Assembly (NCBI GenBank): GCA_001592805.2
Contig: CP051139.1
Coordinates: forward strand, 4,588,001-4,652,000
Direction of reading: 5' to 3'
DNA: 64,000 nt
Source of the DNA: Peltaster fructicola
Taxonomy: Eukaryota > Ascomycota > Dothideomycetes
Shown: piece after piece, positions 19,248-30,579 of the stretch
How the letters are laid out: each line of letters opens with the position of its first letter
Position numbering within the stretch: position 1 is the stretch's first letter
Notes under the pieces: generated by a model
Databases searched by the model: none
Told to the model about the DNA's origin: nothing
What the model saw: only the letters and a program-made list of their open reading frames with translations
Position numbers and translations under genes: made by a program

Positions 19248-19474
19248 AGGGGAAGAGTCGAGTTTGGGGAGCATAGCGTGAGTGCGGACAGCTTGCAAAT
19301 GGTGCAGACCAGATGAGTGCGCGAATTGTCGTGCGACCGCACTGTCACAAGTGTATAGTTGTACTGCTAGTAGAAGATCCTTGATGTTGCGTGGGAGACC
19401 TAGACAGTGATCGGACATCCTGTGAGTGCAGCTCTTCTCAACCTTCGTTCAACACAGCTCGCTAGCTCATGTAT

Positions 19475-20092
19475 TCAAGTGTGATGCATTTTGTGATCAA
19501 CGTAGCTCTTTCGAAGTGATCCAGTCAGCGCAGTGAAGCTCTCGGAGCTCTGCTGATCCGCTCGCGCATCGACGAGAGACTGCAACTTGTGTATCAGAAA
19601 CTCAGCATCTACCTCAGCATCGTCGTGCTTCCTGAGCGGACTGATCCATCTCCACTGCGGACAGACACTCCATACTTCTCGTCTCGGCGCAAAGTGCATT
19701 GTGACTGCGATTGCACCGCGCGAGGCGATATGTGTTGGCATCGAGCTGATGTGACGTATCCAGAAGGTTACACCCCTAAGGTGGTCGAGATATGGTTGGA
19801 TGCTCTTCACCCAGCAGCACGACTCATCTGCCTTTCTTCCTTCAGTGAAGAAGATGAAGTCGTTGCTGGCATAGAACAAAGGTAAGGCTTCTTGTCGAAT
19901 TTGACGGCTGACCGTAAGCAAAGGTGGTTGTCTAGCCTCCTGATAGTCCTCTTGCTGGTACTCATCGATGTGAAACGTCACCAAAGGCTTCTCAGACATT
20001 AATGCGAACTCAAATATGCGTTCGCGTAGCTCTGCTGGCAGACTCAGCAACATGCTGCGTTGACTGGTCAATCTTGGGATGATCCAAGTCAT
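19475..20092 (-). CDS. F-box-like (2EXR/DUF-type) fungal protein
   Basis: A 205-codon frame. The N-terminal block SMLLSLPAELRERIFEFAL is an F-box-like helix pair. It is followed by PPLLTVSRQIRQEALPLFYASNDF, the arrangement found in the very large family of fungal F-box/2EXR-type proteins of unknown function. The rest has no recognised domain. The better start may be the Met at MLLSLPAELR, 13 codons in. Such proteins are abundant and fast-evolving in Dothideomycetes; some recruit substrates to SCF ubiquitin ligases, but many lack proof of Skp1 binding. Expression is unknown. Confidence 0.68.
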   Translation of the reverse strand: MTWIIPRLTSQRSMLLSLPAELRERIFEFALMSEKPLVTFHIDEYQQEDYQEARQPPLLTVSRQIRQEALPLFYASNDFIFFTEGRKADESCCWVKSIQPYLDHLRGVTFWIRHISSMPTHIASRGAIAVTMHFAPRREVWSVCPQWRWISPLRKHDDAEVDAEFLIHKLQSLVDARADQQSSESFTALTGSLRKSYVDHKMHHT

Positions 20093-20302
20093 GTTGACCG
20101 GTCATGATAACCACAGAGATGAGCATGCGAGCATTCTAATACACGAACGGATGCGGGAACAACATTGGCCGACCTCGCCTGATGACGATGAGGTGCTGTT
20201 GGTTATGCAGGCTAAGCTCAATTTGGTTGCCGGCCGCAATTATTGTAGCTTGCTCATGAAGGACTATTTGATGATACACTCTACCATCTGCGATGGAGAG
20301 CG

Positions 20303-21272
20303 ATGTCCCACGATGACCAAGGAGACAAGTCCAAGGCTCAATCGCCGAAGCGAAGCTACTTTGCTGTGCCACCAGCCCTCAAGCGCGTCTTCGACAAGTT
20401 CCCGTTGACGACTTACACTTCGAACGAGCTGCCAGTATCCCTCCATCGACCAGCAGACAAGCATGTTCTGTACGTGTTCACGACAGCTGAGAGTGCGGAC
20501 AAAAATGCACCAAGCTTCAATCCATCATGCCTCAAGTGGCAGGTAAGAGCGCGGAAATAGCCAAACAGAGCTGTCCTGACGAACACGTCAGACATATATG
20601 AGGATACGAGGAGTTGAGTATGTCACTGCTCCATCAAACAATCACGCGTCGCCATCTGGGTCACTGCCATTCGTGATTCCAGCTCAGGGAGACGCTGCTG
20701 TATCGATCAAGGCTCTGCGCAAATGGATTGTCAAAGAAGCCTCACACGATAGCGTGGTAGCAGAGTCTAAGGATGTCAGATATGAAGCATACTCTTCATT
20801 GCTGGACGGTCGCATACGCTTGGCATGGGTTTGTGTCCCCTACGGCATCGTTCAATCGCGTACTGACATCTACCAGCTGTACCAGCTCTACCTTCTCAGC
20901 CCGAACTCTTCACTCATGCACAGACTATACGTCAGACCATGCTCCTCGAACACAGTCGTCCAGCTGGCTTTACAGTACCAATTGCGCCAAGCTGCCGATC
21001 TCGAGATAAGGAAGAGCACGTCCCGGACAATCTTGGATGCTGAGCTCTTGCGCGAGGCAGACGAGGCGTTCTCAGCCTTGTCAACGCTATTGGGAGACAA
21101 GAGGTGGTTCTTCGAAGACGAGATAAGCCTATTCGATGCTGGTGTCTTCGCTTATACTCACCTGTTGCTGGATGATGCTCTGCAGTGGAAGGAGAACCCA
21201 GTAGGTGAGCTGCTTAGGAAATATGACAATTTAGTAGCGCATCAAGATAGACTCTACAAAGTATATTACTGA
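20303..21272 (+). CDS. SAM35: Sam35/metaxin-like subunit of the mitochondrial SAM complex
   Basis: Spliced from 20303-20542, 20592-20828 and 20877-21272 to 290 residues. The segment PSFNPSCLKWQTYMRIRGVEYVTAPSNNHASPSGSLPFVI is the thioredoxin-like N-terminal domain of fungal Sam35 proteins. A GST-C-like helical domain follows (EADEAFSALSTLLGDKRWFFEDEISLFDAGVFAYTHLLL). Sam35 recognises the beta-signal of outer-membrane barrel precursors as part of the SAM complex at the mitochondrial outer membrane. The second intron (20829-20876, GTTTGT to CAG) is 48 nt with no stop, so unspliced RNA would add 16 residues. Removing it restores the family pattern RLAWLYQLYLL. Other metaxin-like proteins (Sam37) are possible alternatives. 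Confidence 0.85.
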
Positions 21273-21359
21273 ACATCACTCCACCGAAGCCATCGCCGTA
21301 AATGGAAAAGCACATGGCCCGCATGAAGTAACGGAATTCAGCAGCCTGAAAACTAGGTG

Positions 21360-21453
21360 CACCCTACATCCTTCGCACGCAGTACTAGCGGCCAGGAGTG
21401 CGAGCCACACCCTACATCCTTCACACTCATTACTAGCTGCCACGGAGCGCGAG
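21360..21453. repeat. Two-copy imperfect direct repeat
   Basis: Two copies of about 45 bp start CACCCTACATCCTTC (21360 and 21408). They share TACTAGC and end in GCGAG, and lie between SAM35 and the transcription-factor gene. Confidence 0.7.
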
Positions 21454-21521
21454 ACTATGTTCAAGGAGAACACATCACTCGATGACACGCTTTCACCTGC
21501 TTTTGTGCGCAACAGCCATCC

Positions 21522-23914
21522 ATGAATAACCTCAGCGGCAACAAGCCTGTTCGTCAGGCGCGGGGCAGCTACTCGAAGCTGATATGCCTCAATTGTCGCT
21601 CACGCAAGATCAAATGCATATTGCCGGTGCAGGATGAGTCGATCCAGCCTTCGGGATCACCGCAACCACCGGGACGAGCCTGTATACGCTGTCAGCAGCA
21701 AGGCCTGGAATGCATCATCGACAAGACCATCCTCGGTCGACCGAGCAGCAAAAGGAAACCAGCGCAGGAGGATGCGACACAGAACGGCAGAACCAAGTCC
21801 ATCAGCAACGAGAACCCTCTAGACATCATAGAGGATGATGATCTACACGACGATACCGATATTGCAGGCTTCGTCCTTGCTGAGGTCGAAGATGAGATTG
21901 ATCAGGTGGCGTCTCGTCTACCACGTCGTGACAGACCAGAGGATCACGAGAAGTATCAAGCATTGATTGATCCGTACCATCTTATGTCGACAGTCATAGT
22001 GCGCGACAGGAGATATGGCGCAACATGCAGCTCGTCGCTGGCGACATCACTTCCAGATCCCATCAGATTTATGAGAGGACCTCTGATCGATGTCATTGAT
22101 GCCAGGTGTGTTTCATGGCTTGGTAACGAGCTCTGCTAATGTGCAACAGACTTGCCTGGGTACGCTTGTATTTCCCATACATACCTACCATCTCATCGCT
22201 GATGCGCGAAAACATCGCACCTTCAATGGAAGCCGGAACACCAGCAGTCTCGACAAAAGCTTTGGTACTCATACTGATGCTCATTGCTGTCGATGCCCGG
22301 GCTAGCGAGCCACCACCGAAGGAACTCGATCGTCAAGCTATCACTGCTTCGCTTGCAAAGTGTGGCCTCGAATTGCTGTTCATACCACCAACACACCGAC
22401 ACACAATCTACGCCTTGGAATTGATCATGGAGTACTGGCCTACAGCGCTTGTAGCAGGGCAGAACGCAGCAGCAGCCTGTCTCAAGGGAGAGCTCTACGT
22501 GATTCTTATGAAGAGGGTCAGCGACAAGCTCAAACTCGAAGCTGCTCCGAAGATTCTGAGAGCAAAATTGACCAACCCTACTGCGGCGACCGAAGAGATC
22601 GCACCCCTTGTGCTCGATGTTCTGTTGTGGTGCAGGATCTGCTACCTGGACACCAGCATTGGTGCCCTAGTCACGAAATTACCCATCGAATTGGCAGAAG
22701 CCAAAATGCAACTCGAGGAAGGCATCTCAGCTGTATGGATGGCGTTGTCACGATACATACACTTACCACCTTCTGCGAAGTTCCTATACATGAGAATGCT
22801 TGTTAGGGCCAGCGAGATGCAGGCATACAGTGATATCAAGTCACATCGCAGCGATCTACAGTTCCTAGCTACCATCATGACTGCGCACGCAAGATCAGCA
22901 GCTGAACACAAGCGGACCTGCTCGATACTACTCGAACGACATGCCTCGTTGCCAGAAGCACAAGCTATCAAGGACCTGGTATCATTCGACAGCGATTACA
23001 TGCACCAAAACGTCTCTCAGCATGGTATTGCTTACACGGTATTCTCAGGCTTCGTGCCTTTCGATGTCGATCCGACCATTGCAGATGTGCTACAGATCAG
23101 CGATCAAGTTATAGCACATATCAAGACTGGACAGAGCCTGGACTCGCCGCAATCATACTCTAGCGAAGACGTTTTATCATTGGGCATACCTGGGTTCCTT
23201 GCACGCTTTGCACCACCACGTCCTGGAGAAATGTGTCAACTTCTGAAGCATTTCATCAATGGCAGTCAGCGATTATCCTTGAACGGCATAGCATGGCAGC
23301 CACCTTCGCGAGAGATCTCAGCGTCGATCTTGTACCAATGCAAGCTGCTCGTCGAGGAGAACGCGGCCAGAATGAAGGGCTTTGCCTGGCTGTGTGAAGA
23401 TGTCGACACACAGCTCCTACTCTTCGAGGATTGTGCTCGAGAATTCACAAATATGGACATCAGAACTCTCGACGGCCGACCATCCTCGGTAGAAGAGGGT
23501 AGTGTGATCGGTGCAGCTGCCAAGCTCATTCGAAGTCTTGCAACTATTGTCGGCGTCTGGAAGAATCGATTCCTCGAACAGCAGAGAAGGCTCATAGCGG
23601 CTGGCGAGATACCGCAAGGCATATTCGATGTGGTGTCGAGAGTTCCGACGTCGCCGTCAGTGGTCGATACAGACACATTCAAGGCAGCAGAACGTGCAGC
23701 GATGCGAGAGAAATTTCTGGGATCTGCTGACACCGCAGAGCCATATCCTGCTGTTGACGATATCTGGACTGCTACGCATCCCTACGACTGGGCGGAGGTC
23801 AACCTTGACGACTGGTCTGCCTGGCCACAGGCTAACCCGGTGGACTTCTGGAATATGGGTCTGCCGGATGAGGCCACCCATCATGATGGTATTGCACACC
23901 ACGGGTTTGGTTGA
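21522..23914 (+). CDS. Zn2Cys6 transcription factor
   Basis: Two exons (21522-22105 and 22150-23914) join across a 44-nt intron to give 782 residues. The binuclear zinc cluster near the N-terminus is C-x2-C-x6-C, then a long 21-residue loop, then C-x2-C-x6-C (CLNCRSRKIKC and CIRCQQQGLEC), preceded by basic residues. The loop is far longer than the usual 5-12 residues. The splice joins DVIDAR to LAWVRLYFPYIPTISSLM, a fungal-TF middle region seen in Leu3/War1-like regulators. No clear target can be inferred; neighbours on both sides are housekeeping genes. The acidic and aromatic tail (YDWAEVNLDDWSAWPQ) could serve as an activation domain. Confidence 0.9.
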
Positions 23915-23984
23915 GCAAAAGCTGTAGTATGGTCAACACGACAACGAGATGGAAAGGTTGGCGTCGTAAAAGGTTTGCATTGGC

Positions 23985-25884
23985 CTATTTTCGAGCATTC
24001 AAGATCTTTGCCAGACCCCTCAAAGCATCGAGGGCATCAACCTGAGGCCCTGGAACTCGAGATGCAATATCTTGGTCTCGTTGCTTCAGCGCCTTGGCAG
24101 CGTCACTCAGGGAACGATCTGCCATGCGTCCAGCCATGTCCTTCGCAGTAGCGACAGCATGGACTGTGTGAGAGAACTGGTCGACAATGAATTCAACACC
24201 CGAGGACATTCTCTCCAAGCGATTTTGTAAGCTCTCAGGATTGACGTCCGATCCAGCATCGGTCTCTTGGAATTGTCTGAAGATCTCTTGCTGAGAAGGC
24301 GATAAGAGCTCGGGTCGAGGAGGCGAAAAGGGGATGTGGTCAAGGGTCGGCTGTTCGAGCTGCTTGGTCGATGCGTCGGCAGCTTCTGCGATCAAGCCAT
24401 CCCATGTCTGACGCTCAGCTCGTAATCTGGAGGAAGCCGTCAGTACTATACTGATGCAAAACAGAGCACATCTCACCTTTCCAGCTGCCGCTCTAGCTCC
24501 TCGACCTTTGCGGCATTCAGTATGTTCCTCGGATTGGGCTTCTTTCGCAGGATAATAGCAGGCTGTGGCGCTTCTTCATCTCTCGAAAACCACTCGCTCA
24601 GTGTCGCATTTGAGCTAAGCTCTTGTGATAGTTCTTCTTGTATGACGCGAGCTGCCACCTGTCAGTCATTGCATCAGTACAGAGGGTGTTTACCAACCAG
24701 CTTGCAGAGCCTGCAACTCCTCGCTAGCTTCCTTAGAGCTACTCGAAGGTGCTTTTGGCTTCTTAGGCAGTGCTCGATCACCACACCATCCGAGTAACAG
24801 TCGCATACGTCGAGGTTCGGTCAAATCTGGCGTAATCATTGTATAAAATTCTGAGGTCCGGACTTCAGCATGGGGTTGTGCTGTACAATGTCAGCTCTGG
24901 CGTGTGTTGAATGATCATCATCTTACCATTCCACCTGCCATCGTCAATCATGCTGCTCACCCGTCGGCCTCGCATGCCAGAACTGCTTCTCCTGCTCTCT
25001 CCATTTGCCATACTTTGTCGCATATCCTTGTTTCGTCGAATGATGGGCGTATCTGATGCTGGTAGCAGTATACGCGCAGTATGTTCTCCCGCCATTGTAC
25101 TACGATCGTGTTTCCGTCTCTTCTTCTCTATAGTGACAGCTTTTGCGGGACTGGGTATGCGCTCGATATTATCGTACGATCGCGTACACTGCTCGCCCAT
25201 TGGCGACGCTGCTCGCAGCTCTTGCTTCCCATGTGCTGTCATGCTGTCGTCTCGATCAGGTGTAGTTGGGAATCGCCGAAGTTTCTTCTTCGTTTTGATA
25301 GCGGCATCGTCCATAGGTTCCGGCGCTGGTTTCTGGCCTGCTGTTGACAGAACTACTCCATCATTCTCTGCTACCGCCGGTGTGAGCGCCTCCTGCTCAA
25401 CTGTATCCACTCGTCTCTCAAGTTGTACATCCGGCTCTGTAGTCTTCGCGCGCTTGCTCTTGGTGAAAACGAAACCGTCTGACTCCTGATCGTAGTCCTT
25501 CTTCCTCTTCGTTCGCTTTGCTGCATTCGTGTCGGGGTTGCCATCCTGTGTCTTCGTGGAGACAGTCTCAGAAATTGCGCGCATGCCTGTCCTGTGCTTC
25601 TTGCTTCCGAGATCTTGCTCCTCTCGTATACTCTCGCGCGCATGATCTGTTGGTAGTGCTATGCCGTTCATCCCAATCGTTGTCAGTGGCATGCGCGTTG
25701 CGATCATTGACATTGCGCGTCGCTGTTGAGGTCGCTTGCGGCCTGCTCTAAGCAATGTTGCGCATTCGCTCGACGCGCATTCGTTGTCGTCGTCAATCCC
25801 AAGCTCACGCGACTGTCGCGGTTGTCCTGTGATATGTCGTATGGTAGATCGTGCACGAACTGCGTCAATAGGTTGGCTCTTCAA
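23985..25884 (-). CDS. DSN1: Kinetochore MIND-complex subunit Dsn1/Mis13
   Basis: Four exons (25884-24927, 24880-24698, 24651-24477, 24426-23985) join in phase across introns of 46, 46 and 50 nt and give 585 residues. The N-terminal half is basic and disordered. The conserved core begins RRSSSGMRGRRVSSMIDDG and continues LTEPRRMRLLLGWCGDRAL, AARVIQEELSQEL and LSEWFSRDE, then NPRNILNAAKVEELERQLERLRAERQTWDGLI. This is the Mis13/Dsn1 signature. The protein links the Mis12 complex to the inner kinetochore; the RRxSS segment resembles the Aurora B-regulated site that binds CENP-C (known for the family, inferred here). Only the acceptor at 24652 for the second intron restores the frame and the AARVIQEEL core. 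Confidence 0.9.
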
Positions 25885-26229
25885 TATGGATGCTTGACTG
25901 TGACGATTTGGCGCGTGAGGAAGCGGGCATAAACATGGGAAAGTGCACTAAACCGCATTCGTGTTTTGTGTGATGCGAGCGCTGGACTCATCATTATTCA
26001 TCTGTAGCTTCACCAACGTTCTATGTTCAGGGGTGGATGTCCATCCTGCTGACTCTGAGCTCATACATAGGTGTGCTATCGAAGCACGCGTTGTCATCTG
26101 GTAGGGTATAGGCAATCATTTGTGTCTCCTCGGCTTTCACATGCTGATTCCGAGCTACTGATTACTGGACTTCTTCGACAGTCGCATAACTCTTCAGACT
26201 ATACTATACACTTCACGAGACCGCCTGCT
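25885..26229. other. Divergent promoter of DSN1 and the peroxin gene
   Basis: Upstream region of both genes. The peroxin frame stays open upstream to 26071, but this part has no conserved sequence and I treat it as 5' leader. Confidence 0.4.
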
Positions 26230-27681
26230 ATGGCGTCAACTGGCGGCTACATGTTCACAAATCGACGCAATTCAACACAAGAACGCTCCCTCAACTCACG
26301 AGATCGCTCAAGCTCGCCTGCAGGCAGCGTCTTCAGCGACACAGTTAGTGAATCCGGTCACAGACGTGGGTCACGATCGGTGAGCCTACAGGATAGAGTC
26401 TTTTCGAAGATCCTCTCACAAATTTCTGAAGGCGAGATACCTGAGGAGGATGAGTTAGAAGAAGTGAGGGAAGAGCTGGAGGAGAAGCCCAAGGTAGAAC
26501 ACAAGGCGCGGGCGACCAAAGCAGGTTTCAGCCTGCCGAAGATCAATTTGAATCTTATCGAGCTCAATACACGACTGGGCGCGGTGTTCGAGGGCCAAGA
26601 GAGGATCATCGAGTTGTTCACATGGGTACGGCCACATCAGACGTTATGTGTGCTATCTGTGTGGATCCTGATCTGTCTCAACCCACATCTTTTGCCGGTC
26701 ATACCGCTGTTGGCACAGCTATACCTCATCATGATGCCGGCATTCCTCGTAAGGCATCCTGCTGCGAGGAATGATCCTCGACAGCAGCCGATCAATTTTG
26801 GCCCACCCACAGCACCACCAGCCAATCTTCAGCCATCCTCCGTTGCCAGTCGGGACTTTATACGGAACATGCGAGACCTGCAGCACAGTATGGATAAGCT
26901 GAACAAAGCACACGATGCATTGGCGACACATGTCATTCCTCAATTCAATTTCAGCGACGAGAGCCGTACGACAGAGATCTTCATTGCGATCTGGGCATTG
27001 ACCGCTTTCGCATTCATGACAATACATCTTATCCCGTGGGATACTGTCCTGCTCATTGGTGGAAGTGCCGGCATTATTGCAGGTCATCCTGCTGTAGCAG
27101 AACTCCTAAACACACCAGAGAGTGCCAGCAAGTCACAACGGAGGATACAGCATCTACTGAAGATGGTGAGCACCTTCATAGAGGAGGACTGCATTCTGGA
27201 TGAGGCACCGCAAGTGCGACAAGTGGAGGTATTCGAGCTGCAGAAGCATCAGCCAGGCACAGAGAATTGGGAACCATGGCTGTTCTCTCCAACGCCTTAC
27301 GATCCACTATCACCAGCTCGAATAGCAGGAGCACGAGCGAAGGGCACACAGTTCTTTGAGGATGTCATGCCACCTGCGGCTTGGCGATGGAGGGAGAAGA
27401 AGTGGCATCTTGATCGATCGAGCACAGAATGGGTTCAACAGAGGATGATCACTGGTGTTGAGGTCGAGACCAACGGTGATATGTGGGTTTACGATATCCC
27501 TGCTGAGGATGAAGAGGAGTATATGTCTGCCGTTGTTGCAAGCACATCACTCGATGGCAAGGACAAGGCAAAGGCAGTCGCCAAGAGTGGTTGGGAAGAG
27601 GCCAGCGGTATACAGAGACGTGGTGAATGGCGAAGGCGGCGGTGGACAAGAGATGTAGAACGTAAGACAATGCGTGAATGA
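26230..27681 (+). CDS. Dysferlin-domain peroxin (Pex24/Pex29-type)
   Basis: Single exon, 483 residues from the Met at 26230 (MASTGGYMFTNRR). After a Ser/Arg-rich and acidic leader come two hydrophobic regions, residues ~135-175 (LCVLSVWILICLNPHLLPV...) and ~240-285 (IFIAIWALTAFAF..., VLLIGGSAGIIAG), each able to form membrane hairpins. The dysferlin domain begins near residue 330 (QVEVFELQKHQPG, WEPWLFSPTPYDPLSP). It continues with PPAAWRWREKKWHLD and WVYD and ends with the basic Trp motif GEWRRRRWTRDVER. This layout matches fungal Pex28/Pex29 and Pex30-32 proteins, ER/peroxisome membrane factors that control peroxisome number and ER contact. Which paralogue it is cannot be decided by eye. 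Confidence 0.87.
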   Translation: MASTGGYMFTNRRNSTQERSLNSRDRSSSPAGSVFSDTVSESGHRRGSRSVSLQDRVFSKILSQISEGEIPEEDELEEVREELEEKPKVEHKARATKAGFSLPKINLNLIELNTRLGAVFEGQERIIELFTWVRPHQTLCVLSVWILICLNPHLLPVIPLLAQLYLIMMPAFLVRHPAARNDPRQQPINFGPPTAPPANLQPSSVASRDFIRNMRDLQHSMDKLNKAHDALATHVIPQFNFSDESRTTEIFIAIWALTAFAFMTIHLIPWDTVLLIGGSAGIIAGHPAVAELLNTPESASKSQRRIQHLLKMVSTFIEEDCILDEAPQVRQVEVFELQKHQPGTENWEPWLFSPTPYDPLSPARIAGARAKGTQFFEDVMPPAAWRWREKKWHLDRSSTEWVQQRMITGVEVETNGDMWVYDIPAEDEEEYMSAVVASTSLDGKDKAKAVAKSGWEEASGIQRRGEWRRRRWTRDVERKTMRE

Positions 27682-27797
27682 AACGACTGATCTCAATGGT
27701 AAATATGTATAGCATTCTTCCTCACCTCGGCGTGACGTCGTCAAGCCATAACTCCAAGCAACATCTCCACGAATTCGTGATCCTCTCATGCACAACA

Positions 27798-28616
27798 ATG
27801 CGATGGCCAGGCTGGCTATCAGGGAGTAAAGACCAAAACGATGATCAAACATTGACAACAGATTCCTTGCGCCAGCAAGTTCACGATCTCAAGCAAAAGA
27901 CCTCACAGCCAACCAGAACGGTCATCCTCTGCGTCCTTACATCGATCGGCACTCTTGGACTGGCCACAGTCTACCGGCATTATCTACGGCGCATTCCAAA
28001 TGTCACCTATCTGAAGCCGACGTATCTTCACAACCGCAGTCTCTATGGCTATGTCACCAGCGTTGGCGATGGCGACGGTTTTCGCTTCTTTCATACTCCT
28101 GGAGGTCGAATACTTGGCTGGGGTTGGGCACCCAGAAGACGAGTACAGGATCTCACGAGTAAAGAGCTGAAAGACAAGACAATGAGCGTGCGTATTGCTG
28201 GCATCGATGCCCCAGAAATGGCACATTTCGGCAAGGAAGCACAGCCATACTCGCAAGAAGCAATAGATTGGCTGAAGAACTTCGTGCTACATCGCTATGT
28301 CAGGATATACCCATATCGGAAGGATCAATACGAGCGTGTAGTCGCGGCAGCACGGCGTAAGAGATGGCTGCTGTTCAATGCAGATGTTGGACATCAGATG
28401 CTGAAGCAAGGTCTGGCGACTGTCTATGAGGCCAAGTTCGGTAGCGAATTTGGTCAAAAAGAACAGCAATATCGTGATGCTGAGGCCCATGCGAAGGCGA
28501 GAAAGCTGGGTATGTGGCAAGAGCCTGGTATCATTGGAAGGATACTTGGTCAGAAGAAGTCTGCTGTCGAGACTCCCAGGCAGTACAAGAATAGGACGGG
28601 AAAGCTTGCAGAGTAG
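27798..28616 (+). CDS. LCL3: Lcl3, membrane-anchored staphylococcal-nuclease-like endonuclease
   Basis: Start at 27798 (MRWPGWLSG), 272 residues. A transmembrane helix at about residues 41-62 (TVILCVLTSIGTLGLATVY) is followed by an SNase domain. The domain carries GYVTSVGDGDGFRFFHTPGG, VRIAGIDAPEMAHFGK-QPYSQEA and QYERVVAAARRKRW, then DVGHQMLKQGLATVYEAKFGSEFG. These features define the Lcl3 family, mitochondrial or membrane-bound putative nucleases first named from a yeast long-lifespan screen. The frame is open further upstream and slightly overlaps the end of the peroxin gene, but the family N-terminus and hydrophobic spacing favour 27798. It lies 117 bp behind the peroxin gene on the same strand. 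Confidence 0.93.
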   Translation: MRWPGWLSGSKDQNDDQTLTTDSLRQQVHDLKQKTSQPTRTVILCVLTSIGTLGLATVYRHYLRRIPNVTYLKPTYLHNRSLYGYVTSVGDGDGFRFFHTPGGRILGWGWAPRRRVQDLTSKELKDKTMSVRIAGIDAPEMAHFGKEAQPYSQEAIDWLKNFVLHRYVRIYPYRKDQYERVVAAARRKRWLLFNADVGHQMLKQGLATVYEAKFGSEFGQKEQQYRDAEAHAKARKLGMWQEPGIIGRILGQKKSAVETPRQYKNRTGKLAE

Positions 28617-28759
28617 AGTCCTACGTAGTCCATGCTTGTCTGGTCCCGTCCATCTCACTCCCGGTGCAGTAGGCTATACTGCGCATCCTTGAGTGTTATA
28701 CTCTCCTGTCGTGTCCTTCGTCATGACTCGCTCTCCGCCGGCGTGTCGTAATCTGCCGG

Positions 28760-30579
28760 CTACATCATGCCATCGGGTGCAAGGTTGTGAAAGGCCGGTA
28801 TGTCTTGGCCTAAGAAGACATTCCAGTCAAAATCTGAGTTGTTGAGGTAATCCAGGTTCCATTCTTCCGAGCTGCTAGCTGTCGGAGGACTTCCATCGTG
28901 CTCCTGCATAGGTCCAACGTACGTAGTGAGAGGTGCTGGTTGTGCAGGTCGTGGCGCTCGTTGACCATGATTCGATACTTCAGTGAGCAGACTATGACTC
29001 AGCACTTCAGAGTCCTCGTCCTTCTTCCGCTTTGAAAGCTTGATCAAGGATCTGGCGTTCTTCAATGCCTCTCGGATTGATGGTGAAGGAAAGCGCTCAG
29101 CTACGTACTCGAGTGTTCGCATTGCTGGAGCGATATGTGAGAGGGATTCCTTGCTGTCAATAGCCAGGAAGACACATATTGATTGGAACGGAACGTTGGC
29201 GACGTGCCACCAAGGCATCGATCGACTTGCAAGTGTCTTTGCCGCCTGTAGTCCAGCACGAGCCAGATTGATGATACGATTGATGATGTCGCTAGGGAGG
29301 TTGGGATTTGCAAGACGTAAACGGCGGTATGCACAGAGTCCGAGGTTCGCCTTCGATAGTTGCATGCATTCATGTCGTGCTTCGAAGCTCTCGAGTTGGT
29401 GAAGGAAGTCTTCCCATTGTCCTGGCTTGTCAAGTAGTTCCGGGTCAAGACAACAAGATATGCTGTACAAGCTGATGTACTCTCGGGTGAAGTCTCCTTC
29501 CCGCCGCTCTGGCAGATGACAGGTAATGCCTCGTAATGCCACACGACTTCGACCATACTCAAATGAGACCCATGTATTGAACATGCGGCCGATCCAGAAC
29601 GAGCGGCGCCGTAACTCCGGGTCGTCTTTGGGTTCTTGCGGTAAAGCGTAGATGATGGACGCACTCAGTTCTTGATGTAGTCCCATACATTCGATGAGAT
29701 GCATTGTGAGGTTGCTAGCGATCCAGCATGAGTGAGGACTACCGCAATTAGCTTTGTACTTGTGGTCAGGTCTACTTACTGTCCCGAGCACCGCAGGTAG
29801 ATCACACGTAAGAGCCAAGCTTGCACATCGGAGAGTGTGGGTGGCTGACATGTGCTTGTGCTCTCTAAGGAAAGCTTGGCTGCCTCTACCAATGCAGGCA
29901 CTACACTATCGATGACACCTGGCGCAAACTGAGCTCCAAGCACGGCTATTCCAGCAAAGATATGATCCGGGCAGTACTGCAGCTGTTCGGTCTTGGTAAA
30001 GCGCACCATGATCTGTGACATGACCCAGTCCTTGTCCAGGAAGCCGTAAAGTGGATGTACATGCTCGAAGTAGACTCGTGCCATGGTGAGCAATTGATTG
30101 AGGTCAAGGTAGGTTGTGATAGATGGTATCTGAGTCAGCGACCTTGGTGTTGCACCTAGATTCCAGCCAAATGTAAAGAGCTTCGGTCCTGCAGTCGCAT
30201 CGAGTCGCATGCCTAGTAGTCGTGTGAAAGCAATGCCAGAGTTGGCTTCCATTGAGCGCAGCTTCGAAATCTCCTCTGGTGCAGCTCTCTCTGGTTTGGG
30301 ATCCAAGCCTGGTTTGGCCACGCCTGTAGAGCCGAAGTCATTGTACTGCGCAGGCGTTGTGAAGCCGTTCTCAGCAGCATCTTTCTCGACAATCTTAGAT
30401 CGCTTGCGTGAGTGCTTCTCAAAGTAGCATTTGTACTCGAACTTGACGCACATGTTGCAAGGCATTTCGCCATCGCAACGTCGCTTTCGCAGTCTACATG
30501 GCTCACAAGCTTGCTTTGCTCGTTGACGCTTGTGTGATGGTGGACTCGTACTAGCATTCTGTCCTGTGGTGGAATCCAT
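28760..30579 (-). CDS. Zn2Cys6 transcription factor with fungal-TF middle homology domain
   Basis: Two exons (30579-29780 and 29738-28760) join in phase 2 across a 41-nt intron to give 592 residues. The zinc cluster ACEPCRLRKRRCDG-PCNMC-YKC is a canonical C-x2-C-x6-C-x6-C-x2-C-x6-C near residues 25-51, followed by basic HSRKRSK. The middle homology domain follows: YFEHVHPLYGFLDKDWV, AQFAPGVID, then CWIASNLTMHLIECMGLHQEL and the RRSFWIGRMFNTWVSFEYGRSR-type helices. This resembles CEP3/Xlr1-like and Gal4-type regulators in general. No cognate pathway genes are adjacent. The tail (DYLNNSDFDWNVFLG) is acidic-aromatic, as in activation domains. Confidence 0.9.
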
